Origin: Flammula alnicola
Taxonomy: Eukaryota; Basidiomycota; Agaricomycetes; Agaricales; Strophariaceae
Direction: 5' to 3'
Assembly (NCBI GenBank): GCA_015499995.1
Contig: JADNRV010000142.1
Location: 62,001-126,000 of the forward strand
DNA length: 64,000 nucleotides
The position numbers were made by a program, and so were the translations under genes. The notes under the pieces were generated by a model. The model did not search any database and had not been told where the DNA came from. It worked only from the letters and a program-made list of their open reading frames with translations. Below are positions 21,523-30,774 of this stretch, one piece after another. Every line of letters starts with the position of its first letter. The first letter of the stretch is position 1.

Positions 21523-21559
<37 letters not shown>
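20468..21559 (+). mobile_element. Second long tRNA-headed retroelement family (SINE2)
   Basis: Bounded by the 14 bp duplication CCAGATAAGAACTG (20454-20467 and 21560-21573). It has a tRNA-like head, a body of about 950 bp, a 3' end (AAACTGTTGATTTT) resembling the LINE 3' terminus, and a poly(A) at 21529-21559. No coding potential is evident. The second half of the body aligns with SINE1 around GGATCCGCGCC, TTAAGCGAACCA and GAGCCGTAGCGG. Stable hairpins lie near the 3' end: CCAGC-GCAA-GCTGG (21440-21453), GCCC-CGCAA-GGGC (21459-21471) and a UUCG-capped stem at 21481-21506. Confidence 0.85.
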
Positions 21560-21561
<2 letters not shown>

Positions 21562-22684
21562 AGATAAGAACTGAAAAACTTGACCACCAAAGGCAGAAAG
21601 CCAAGCTTCCGGAGAATAATCACGAGAACCTCGTGATTGAGAGACGGAAAGAACTGAGCAAGGTCAAAGGCGAGGACGCTAGTCCTCAACCCCTTCGCCC
21701 ACCCAGCCCTCACCATGTGTTTCAAAAACAGAACCGCATCCTCGGTTGAGCGCCCCCTGACGCCCCCAACCTGATTCGGGTGAAATATATCCTGTCCGAC
21801 AGCGTCAAACTGAATGCGGTTCAAGATGATTTTCTCGATGAGCTTCCCCATAGTGTTCAGAAGCACAATAGGCCTGAACGCCTTAGGGGTAGAGTAGGAG
21901 GGCTTGCCGGGTTTAGGGATAATAACCGACATGGATTCCTTGAAAGGAGACGGCCAATGTCCCACACGCATGCAGGCATTACCAATCGAGATGAGGACCT
22001 CCACCGAGTGGGGGTCCCGACGTACAATCTTCTTCAAGTGGGACCAATTGACATGATCCGGACCCGGAGAAGAGAGACCGGAACATGCAGAAAGAGCTTC
22101 TGTGAGTTCCAGCGGGGAGAAAGGGGCCCATTCCCAAACAGGAAGTTGCGGGATAGACTCCAAGAGAGCAGCATCATATGTTCTATCCGACGCTGAGTTG
22201 TACGTGCCATGCAGGGCGTCCCACAAGGCAGGCAAATCATTGCAAGGCTCTCCACGATACTGGATCGCCTCACTGGGGGGGAGCTTCCGCTGCTGGACCC
22301 AATTCATCAGGTCCCACGGTCGCTTATTGGTACCTGCGATCTCTCCGATGTGATCATCAAAGAAAACATGTTTTGTTTCTCGGACTACCTTCCGAAAGGA
22401 TTTCCAATTCTCGAGGGAGCGATCCCTCCGAAAATTGAGCAAGGCGTCAGAGCACTCCTGGGACCACCAGGGCTTCGAACGTTTGGTAATAGAGGTCCCT
22501 TTAGCATGGGCAGACCATGCCTCTGAGAAAATCTGCGCCACTTCTTGAGCCGCAGTCTCAATCTGATCCTCGGTGGTCATCGGGGCTCTTGGGTCTATAG
22601 CCGCAAGCCCCGAAGTGATAGATTTAACGAAGGCCTCAACAGACTCTGTAGGAAGAGACATCCGAACCGCCCCATCAGGGGCGG

Positions 22685-24729
22685 CGCTGCTCCTCTATAA
22701 CCCCAACAGCAAGATTCTGGCAACTGATAAAGTCCAAGCAAAAGTCTTGACAGTAGAATGAAAGGCTCAAAAGGGCCAATTCAGCTCAATGGGCCGCCAA
22801 CCGCGGCTGTCAATTTCTGTCGCAAACTTTGTCAATCTAATGGGCCGTGGATACAGCACAACCAACATGAAAAAGCTCATCATCTGGGCTTCTAATGACT
22901 TCCTCCCTGCAGGTGTTATTCAGACAGGGACGGCATCAGTCAAATGCAACCTACAAGGCACCGTTCGCTCAAACCCTCAACCGGCTTCCGAGGATATGGA
23001 AGCAGCAGGAGCTGCTGAGGATTCTGATCTTGAGGAAGGAGGCAGAAGCCGCACGATGGGCAGGCTGAAGAGAAAGACTGCTGAAGTCTCATCCTCGGAC
23101 CAGAAGATGGAGGTAACACATAAACAGGCCCGGTGATAGGGCCGTAAACAGGCCACACATGAATTTTGCAATATATCATCTTTTACCTATGGAATATAAC
23201 CGAGACAGAGAGACTATAACATACCCAAGTTAGTAGTCTAAGGCCTAGCTATGCGACTACTAGCTGTCATATAACCTGTGACAATGGCAATCAGACGTGG
23301 TTCAGAGCTAGCTGAGTCCGTATGATAATCCGGGAGACAGTTAAAAGTTAGAAAACAGTGAAACATAGAACGCATAAGTTACAAACGACGAGCGAGGCAT
23401 AAACGCACCATGGGGAATAAATTAAAGGACTTCTGGATGCTTTGGAAATAGTGCGCGGCGAATTCAGTACAATCAGAGTATTGCTGAAAAGCTAGCTATA
23501 AAATACTACAGCTAGGAGTACAAGACGCAGCTATTTAGCATGCGGTCAAAACGCACAACTACTAGCGAGCATATCTTGTGACTTACTACGAGACGCACGG
23601 GACGCGGACGCGTTAGTTAGATGCACGCTCTACCCTCTACCCGGGGGACTACCAAAAGTGGTAATAGGACGAGAAAGGAAAGAAGGAACCAGCAGTAATG
23701 ATGGCCGCAGATCCGGAATAAAGCGGCACTGCTAGCCGAGATGCACGCATGATGCGCATGGTACGCGGAAGTCAGGAGCATCCTAGCACACTGAAAAGGG
23801 ATGAATTTCCAAATCCTTTGACCTCTATCTGGTCACCTGGAATACTCAACCCTATACCCATTGCCTGCAGGCATTATTTACACGAGATAAGAATGTTTTA
23901 CACTATTTTATTCGCATACTGTAACCACACATAGCTATAGTATAAAAGATGTACCTCTATAGCTAGTTACCTTAAGCAATCTCTTCCCTGTTTTATTTCG
24001 AGCTAAGACGCAGTGTCTAGTAAGAAAGAAGACGAATAAAGGATCAGTTTGACTTCATAGAGTTCGTTTGAAGCCAGAGAAGGCTTAGTTAAATAAAGAG
24101 AAAAGTTCTTGAGGACAAGGTCCAAGAATTTAGAAGCCAGAGTGTGCTTAGAGGCCAAGAAAGCGCCTAGAGAGTCAGAAACAGAGTCCACAGTGGGCTA
24201 GCAGATCGTTCAGAAGGTAGCGCACAGTGCGGCCTTAGTTTCAGACCAGTTCCCAAAGCTTCAGAGCAGCTAGTGGCTTCGAAATTTGAGCTAGCAGCGT
24301 CCTAGAGAGTTCCTCTCAAATAAAAACCATAAAATCAATAAAACCGTTCATCCCTGTGATAAAACGAGGCTTGAAACTACAATAAAATGTGTATTTGAAT
24401 AATCCCTCATACCCACTTTAAACGAACCGCGAGGCGCTGTCTACAAGTCAGCTAGCTAAACAAAACAAACACCATGGAGTACAGCACACTACATATTTCT
24501 GAAGCTAGTAGAGTGTCGCTCGACCTAGTTAGAATCTCGCTCCACAGTTGTGTGTGTTGTTTAGGTCGCTGAGTGCGTAGCGGGTCTCTTATCTGGAGCC
24601 CACCGTGAGGGTTGGTTCAGAAACATATTTTATTGGAACTTTGAAATTCGTAGCATTACACAAAACCGGTACAATTGAGCGAGGACGTTTGTAAAAGCGA
24701 AATCAATCGAAAAATACCACATCTAGTCA
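22685..24729 (+). other. Probable 5' region (LTR and leader) of a Gypsy-like element; no clear gene
   Basis: No convincing gene. A 115-codon open frame at 22789-23136 is polar and unrecognised and may be chance. The stretch is rich in the tetramer CTAG/AGCTAG, as is the gag that follows. A segment TGGAGCCCACCGTGAGGG at about 24595-24612 resembles a primer-binding region just after an LTR, about 115 bp before the gag frame opens. I could not find the second LTR needed to prove the LTR limits. Confidence 0.4.
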
Positions 24730-24998
24730 GTGAAAACGGCGCCTAAGCCAAGCAATCTGCCGCCGTCGTTGGCGAGACCCACGCAGCCAGCTAGTGGACC
24801 TTCACAAAGCGGGCCGCAACCCAGAGGTACGCGTAACTCGCAAGCCGCTGGTCAAATACTGGGACTACCTAACGAAAACCTGGGAAAGAAAAGGAGAAGA
24901 AGAAGGAGTAACACACCGAAATCAAGCACGATTGCGGAACAAAACGAGCCAGTTGGAGAAACTAGTGAAAACCGAGCATCTGTAGAGCCTCAAACGGA

Positions 24999-25954
24999 GG
25001 TCTTTATTGTCCTCCACTGATTCCTACCAGAATCCTGCGGAATCCTGTCATTCCGGAGGAATAATTTTTGGGTCATTTTGGCTGAGAGGCCAGCCAAAAT
25101 GCGAAATTTCATTCCGGAGGAATGCAGACCGGAATGAGCTGCAACCGGAATACCCAACAGGAATGGCCGGAACGGAATGGCCACCGGAATCTGGTTATTT
25201 CCAAAAAAGGAAATATGGTTATTTTTAGCAACAACGTGAAAATATCACACTATTACATAAAATGACATCAAAATGAAACTGTGGGACCTATTTCTAATCA
25301 AGATATTCCATATTTAGCAAGTGCAATTTTCAAAACCGCCGGCTTCGGGCGAGTTTTTTGCGTTTTTCTCAATGACGAAAGCAGCTAGTCACATGATTTT
25401 GATATATTTGTGATTCTGGAAGTATGCTCTATAGTTACTTTTTTTGGCAAAAAGTTCCCACGGTCCCCAAAACAGACCAAATAAGGTGATTTCAGTTACC
25501 CGAGTGAGATGACATATACATATTTGTAATCTCCTTAAAATTCTGAATCTGATGGTACCCCATTGACCCTGAATCTCTCAGAATTGGTTACGCAATCTAC
25601 AAATATATTATAGATAGATAGGGTATGTAGTCCGATGTTTTTGGTAGGTTAGCAACAGTTCTCTGGTCTAATGGTTAAAGGGTCTGGGATATTAGTTACT
25701 GGATTTCTTCCGGGGCTCTGGGTTCAATTCCTGAAAGATGCAAAATCTTTGAGTGATATTTTTCTCTGAGTTCTGTCTAAGTCCACCAAGTTGAAGTCCT
25801 AACCGGAATTTCGGTCATTCCTGTGGATTCCGGTCAGGATTCCTGCGGAATTGAGTCCATTCCTGCGGATTCTGGTCCATTCCTGCAGAGTCCGGTCCAT
25901 TCCTCTGGAATCTGGTCATTCCAGGAGGAATCAGTGGAGGAATGAAAAGTATTG
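24999..25954. mobile_element. GGAATCC-rich TIR element (MITE-like), 956 bp
   Basis: Both ends carry CCTCCACTGATTCC in inverted orientation within imperfect terminal repeats of about 25 bp. The flanks are a 10 bp direct repeat CTCAAACGGA (24989-24998 and 25955-25964). Clusters of GGAAT/ATTCC lie inside both ends (25019-25200, 25795-25945). The interior is AT-rich and non-coding. It has relatives at 3739-6808. The transposase that moved it is not in the window as far as I can tell. Confidence 0.82.
25668..25740 (+). other. Degenerate tRNA-like sequence inside the TIR element
   Basis: Contains TGGTCTAATGG (fits an A box) and GGTTCAATTCC (a B box with one change), about 45 nt apart. No proper acceptor stem can be drawn. 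It may be an old tRNA-derived insertion or an internal promoter. Confidence 0.45.
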
Positions 25955-26995
25955 CTCAAACGGAAGAATTCCGTTCAGCAAAATCAGAACCTCTGTCACC
26001 TAGCCTCTCAATAAGCTCGAAAGAAACTAGCTTGCTAAAAGAGAAAATACCCGAAGATTGGGACCAAGCTAGTGAAGAAGAACTAGGAAAGGAGTTACTA
26101 AAGGAAATTCCGCTAGAACGAGATTTAGGACTAGACAAAGAGGAGGAGAGCCGTCTATCCACTAGCAAAGAAAAACAGAGACAAAAATCTCAACCAGAAA
26201 AGCAAGAGACATACTCAGCGGCATTTGTGAGATTTCTAGTAGAGCTAGCTAAAAAGAAACTAGGAAGACCCGATACTATGCCCATCATGCCGATGCCAGC
26301 TAGGAATCCGAAGGGGGCGCCTCAGTTTGAAGATAGCAGGCCGGAAGAGTTGTTGAGATATTTCGACGACTTAGAGGAGTGTTTCAAAGGGAATACGGGA
26401 TTGACGGACGCTGATAAAAAGAAATATGTTGGACGATACATATCGCCCAGAATAGAGGCACAATGGCAATTCTTTGACTCATATGCGGGCGCAGGAAAAA
26501 CCTACGTCGACTACAAGAAAGATATCATTAAGGACTGCCCCGAAGCTATAGGTCTATCTACTGGATCTCTGAAGCGCCTTAAACAAGTGTGCAAAGAAAA
26601 TCAGAGAATCGGAGAATCGGATCTCTCAGAGCTGTTAACGTTCAAAAGAGCGTTTAAAGTCAAGTCCAAGAAGCTAGTGGAAGCACTGACATTGCTAGCG
26701 AATCATACGCTAGTAGCCTACTTTGCGGGGTGCCTCACCCCAGAATTCCGAAACCGAGTATATGCCAAGCTAGATCTGCAGGCAACTCAGTCAAAGAATA
26801 TGCTGGATTTCTTAATCAGCAATAATGTGGGAGGACTCACCGCGTCGACTGCACCACCAGCTCGGGCGGAAGACAGGTACAAGCTAGACGAGTTTATCCG
26901 AGTGGCAGAAGACCTAGCCCGGGCACTAAATCCTGGAGCCACAGGAGTGGAAAGGGAGGAGTTACCACTGGTTCCTCCGGTCAGAATAAAAACAG

Positions 26996-27575
26996 CACAT
27001 GGGACAGTGTAACTATGGTGTATATAACAGTTACTAAGGAACCAACAATGTCACAATGGTCACGGTGCTGGACGGACCCAGTCAGGAACAACATATGTAC
27101 TGTGGGAAATGGTCCGGCTAGGATGGCTACAATGTCCCGAGGATCACGGTCGAGACGGATCCGTCTGGGCGCGCCGGCACGCCGAGCGCTGGCCGATCCA
27201 CGGTATTCGGTTAGCCGTCCGGCGCCATTATTTCTGTCGGGCAGCGCGCGCCCCCGAACTATTGGCTGGCGCGGGCACCGGTCAATTTATGATGCCCTGG
27301 TGATGTATATTATGCCATCCCGTAGGGTCTATATATACATTGGATAGCTGTAAACTCTATTTATATGATCAGGCAAGATTGATGCCGACGTTTTCGGCAT
27401 CCTCGCTCCCCGCGTTGGTAGCCCGCTCCATTTTTGGTATCCTCGGCCTCCGCTGTTCGCGTCCTCGGGTGCCGGTCATTTTTTTTCCCCCGGCGATGTA
27501 GGTCAGGCAGTACCGTATGGTGTATACATACCCCTGATACAGTAAAGTAATATTTAGGTGCTCAGGAAATCATGA
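26996..27575 (+). repeat. Left terminal inverted repeat of the KDZ transposon
   Basis: Matches in reverse the sequence at 61547-61095 continuing into 45143-45020. Agreement is almost perfect for the outer 400 bp and weaker toward the inner end, which finishes at TCAGGAAATCATGA. It contains GC-rich and TATA-like stretches but no ORF of interest. Confidence 0.88.
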
Positions 27576-27714
27576 GACAGACGTGTTCAGTAGCCTTGCA
27601 CCCCGAGTTAGCAGCCGTTCAGTTCCATAGCCATATGGACAATAATTCCCATCACATGACTGGTTCAATCTTGGAAAGGAAATCTAGAGAAGCATTCCCT
27701 TTCCGAGAACCATC
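27576..27714 (+). promoter_or_regulatory. Presumed promoter region of the dioxygenase gene
   Basis: 139 bp between the left inverted repeat and the ATG of the TET/JBP gene. No TATA box stands out. Transcription may start in the repeat itself. Confidence 0.35.
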
Positions 27715-28966
27715 ATGCCAGCAGCTGTAGACCTCGCTCTTGAACTCACAGAATCTATTGCTGCCTACATGACTGTCAAATTCCATCAAAAAGTCCGAGG
27801 CCTAGATAGTCCGGTTCCCATACCAAGTGATTGGGACACACACATCTTGTATGAATGTCATCTGGCCTTGGACATCCTCCATCAGGCATACAATAACCGG
27901 AGTAAGCAAACTTCAGTCACGAGGTTATATTACCTTTTATTGATCCATAACAGAGGTAACATCATGGCGCGCCGAGGACTACGTCGCCGAGCTCACCGAG
28001 CGATCAACAGGTCAAATTCTCCGAGTTGAGGCAAAATTAAGGAAGAAGTTCCCTCCCATATATTCACCAACTGTCTACACAATGGACCCATGCATAGTTA
28101 CCGACATAGAGGGTAATATCCTGCTATGGTATCTCCCTAGAGCCCTGACAGCAGAACGTACTGTAAGTCTGTTTGACTAGCTCCCGGACGGTGCCGAGAC
28201 TGACCGGCCTCAGGTGCAAATGTGGGATGACATGAACTTACTTGACAAGTCCCTTCGTATCAGCAAAGGTTCAACCAGTTGGCGAATCAAACCGACATTT
28301 TTCCGAGCTCATCCGGGATGGTTGAAGCCTGGCAATGCCAGTATGTCGCCCGCTTGGTTTCAGCAAGCCCATGAGGTAAGACAATTGTAAACTTATAAAC
28401 TAAGGAGTAATAATTCATTTTTACAGAAATCAAACAAGCTTGAAGTTTCAGTGGAACTCGCGAAGAACCATAGCCTGGCATGGTTGCGGAAACAAGTCAG
28501 AGGCTCAGCTCTGGTCGGCGGTATTTTGAGCATCATCCATCCTGAGCTATATGCTGCCGGAATGGATGCTCTGAGGCAGTTAAACACCGACCCGAGGTCC
28601 GTACACAAGGGCAATCGGCTTGCCGAGATACTCCGAGTATGGAGCTCTCCCTTCACAGTAATGACAGTGATCAGCAACCGCGACCCACCATTTCACCGAG
28701 ACAATGGTTCAGCTTATCAATGGTTCGATATCTTGGTGGCCCTAGGACAGTACAACAATGGAAGAATGGAGTTCCCAGGACTAGGGATGAGGTTCAAGTA
28801 TGACCCTGGCACTGTTGTAGGGTTGGCCGGCAGAGTAGTGCAGCATGGGGCGACATGTCCTGGGAACCGAGCATGTCTGGTATATCACATGAAGAACAAG
28901 GTCATTGAAGCGCTCGGCATACCGAGTCCGTCTTGGATGAACCAATCGAAATATGATCATGTATAG
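27715..28966 (+). CDS. TET/JBP-family 2-oxoglutarate/Fe(II) dioxygenase
   Basis: Four exons (27715-27901, 27954-28162, 28214-28375, 28427-28966) with introns of 52, 51 and 51 nt, all GTAAG..CAG, give 365 residues in one frame. The core shows the double-stranded beta-helix signature of TET/JBP enzymes: PPFHRDNGS with iron ligands His276 and Asp278, then FPGLGMRFKYDPGTVVG, third ligand His326 in VVQHGA, and Arg334 for 2-oxoglutarate in GNRACLVY. Such enzymes oxidise 5-methylcytosine (or thymine) in DNA. Unspliced, the second intron has an in-frame stop, supporting splicing. It converges on the acidic-protein gene 78 bp away. Fungal TET/JBP genes are known to be carried by KDZ transposons; here all ligands are present, so activity is likely. 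Confidence 0.87.
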
Positions 28967-29044
28967 CACAGTTATGTATTTAATCTACCATTCATGAAAG
29001 TCACATAATAGTATATTTAAAGTGGCTCATTGACAAATAGCAGC

Positions 29045-30683
29045 CTACTCGGAATCCTCCCCATCGCTTTCGGAACCCACAGAGCCTCCATCGCAGTTAC
29101 CTTCCTCAAGTTCAGACTCTTCATCTTCACTGACCTCCTCATCCCAATCTCCATCGGCATCTGAATCGCCACTATTGTCATGGTCGCTGTCATCGGAACC
29201 TTCATCGGAGCCTTCGGTGCTGTCAGACTCACGGGCGGAGCCGTCGGAACTACCTGGATGGAAGTCATTTGGCACCGATGTTGGCCCGCTCGCAGATGAC
29301 TGGCTGTCAGAGTCAATTCCAGGAATGATGTCGGGAACTGCGCGAGTAAAGGGCAAGGAAGATTGCTCTTTCACTGGTGGCTCAGCCCACTGGCCATCCA
29401 AATCAATTCCGGGACTCATCTCGGCCACCGATTGAGGAGAGGGGGATGTAGATGCCTTAACCGATGAGGTAGCTGGCGGAGGTTCAGCCCCTGACAGAAC
29501 TTGCGTAAAAGAGGACTGGTGCAGCTGGGGGTGAGGCAGATGCTTGTAGACTTTTGGATTGTAGTGGTGGCGATCACCTGCAGGCTCTCCATCAGCCACC
29601 TTCTCCTTCCCCTTGCGAGTTTCACGTCCGCCCATAGGATCCGGGTGTTTGTGTCTTGGGTACTTCTGGTGATATTCCTTCGGGAGCCGAGGCCCATCCT
29701 TGAAAGGCATACCGTATTTTGAATGGACCTCGTCAAGGACGTCATAAGCTCCGATCCTCGCCGCCGAGCGGTCTGCCGCCTCTTCGCCACCTCTAATTGC
29801 ATTATTGACTCGATTAGTGAGAAGCTGAAGCTTCTCAAAGGCCAACAGCAAGGCCTGGCGCAAAGGACCGCAGCTAGGGCAGGTCGGCGGTGACTCGGCA
29901 TCCGCTTTCGGGGTCGACTCGGTGGCGCCTTTCTGAGTGGAGACGGAGGGTTCGGCAGACATGGGCACCGGTGGTGTTGGCCTTTCAGCCATCCCGGGGA
30001 CAACGCGGTCGCGAGCGGGATTCAGATATCGAACGGTAGCTGATTTACCAGTTTCTATGGTCCTAGCTTTCTGCCTGTCGTGCGCCTAAGAAGTTAAGTC
30101 ATCAGGTAGTGCCCAAATATACCTCCCCAAGTAACTGACCTTGTTGTAAAAGTCGACAAAATGGTTAAACGTATCGAGACGGGTAACACGGCAGGCCTCA
30201 ACCTCCTCCTTGGGCTTGTTCCACCAATACGCATACTCGTCAGTCAAACCAATGATGTTGGAATCGTCAAAAGCCATAAAGTCCATATTGATTGAAGCCG
30301 GGAGTGTGAAGGTCTCGGGACCGAGAGGTGGTTCGTTCGAGAAGATGGCATCTGTGACATCTTGGAGCAGGTAAGGAAGTTCGATTCGGAAGCCATTCAA
30401 TGCGCAGTAGCCGACGTGCGCCATGATCTGTTCCTGTACCATAAGGTTAGAAGAGTGAACTGGAGCTTCACGGCCAAATGCAAAGGCTTACTGCCTCGTC
30501 TTCTAGGTTCCGATGCCAATTCACGTTCAGCCAGTCGCGATCCGCATCCATCAGGGCTCTCAATGCTGTGCGAAGTCTGGCCATCAAGAGGTGAAGCTTT
30601 AAGCGGGCCTCAGCCTCCCGCTCTTCGTATGATGTCAGCATTCTGTCCTGAGGAGACGGGGAAACAAGCCGTGCAAGGGGCAT
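29045..30683 (-). CDS. Acidic protein of the KDZ element, unknown function
   Basis: Three exons (30683-30492, 30433-30140, 30085-29045) with introns of 58 and 54 nt and all phases closing give 508 residues from ATG 30683. The N-terminal 190 residues look folded (helical EEREAEARLKLHLLMARLR, then NGFRIELPYLLQDV and EYAYWWNKPKEEVE). A Pro/Ser-rich middle has a possible CPSCG pair. The last 90 residues are an Asp/Glu/Ser-rich tail (DESEDEES-like). Acidic tails of this kind suggest chromatin or histone contact, but that is inference. It lies 92 bp downstream of the transposase on the same strand and converges with the dioxygenase gene. I do not recognise the family. Confidence 0.7.
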
Positions 30684-30774
30684 AGTCAAGAGATGAGAAA
30701 GAAACAATTGCCTCACTGCATGAAGATGAGATGAGATAAGATCATGTGATATAACATGCCTCACAGCAATACAA

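Larger units (their letters stand above)
14958..22661 (-). pseudogene. LINE ORF2: linker, reverse transcriptase, RNase H (split)
   Basis: After removing the two nested insertions the frame runs from SLPTESVEAF through the RT and into RNase H. RT motifs are FRPIVLLNTMGKLIEK, FDLAQFFPSLNH, GVGQGSAL and the catalytic SYVDDGTL. RNase H shows AGVDGSVP, SDAELDAI and FTDSMHAAR. A frameshift lies near the Gly-Pro run at 15535-15550. The C-terminal Cys/His motif is missing. Two of three pieces are long open frames, so the copy was young when it was hit by the later elements. Confidence 0.88.
14956..22684 (-). mobile_element. Tad1-like LINE, both ends truncated, host of two insertions (L7)
   Basis: A minus LINE in three pieces, 22684-21574, 20467-19656 and 15905-14956, covering the linker, RT and most of RNase H. 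The gaps are filled by SINE2 (20468-21559) and by the chimeric element (15906-19640), each with clean target duplications. The 3' end of the LINE is missing because L6 abuts it. At 22684 it stops abruptly in the linker, a usual 5' truncation. Confidence 0.9.
24730..27012 (+). pseudogene. Gypsy-like gag, split by a TIR element and cut by the KDZ transposon
   Basis: Two frames, 24730-24998 and 25955-27012, join in frame when the 956 bp element and one copy of its 10 bp duplication (CTCAAACGGA) are removed. The protein has a basic N-terminal stretch (GKKRRRRRS), a Glu/Lys-rich region, and then a folded domain. The latter shows FEDSRPEELLRYFDDLEECF, a pattern typical of LTR-retrotransposon gag capsid proteins, and LTPEFRNRVYAKLD. 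It stops where the left terminal inverted repeat of the KDZ element begins (26996). No zinc knuckle, protease or RT follows. The start is uncertain; the frame opens before any ATG. Confidence 0.7.

Noticed and set aside
22789..23136. A 115-codon ORF as a gene
   Set aside because: No recognisable motif, no intron signals, and an ORF of this length is expected by chance in the region.
26996..27541. The 0.5 kb repeat as a solo LTR (it has a TGT...ACA stretch at 27007-27541)
   Set aside because: The similarity with the second copy extends beyond both of these points (outward to CACATGGGACAG and inward to 27575) and the copies are inverted around the KDZ genes, so terminal inverted repeats fit better.
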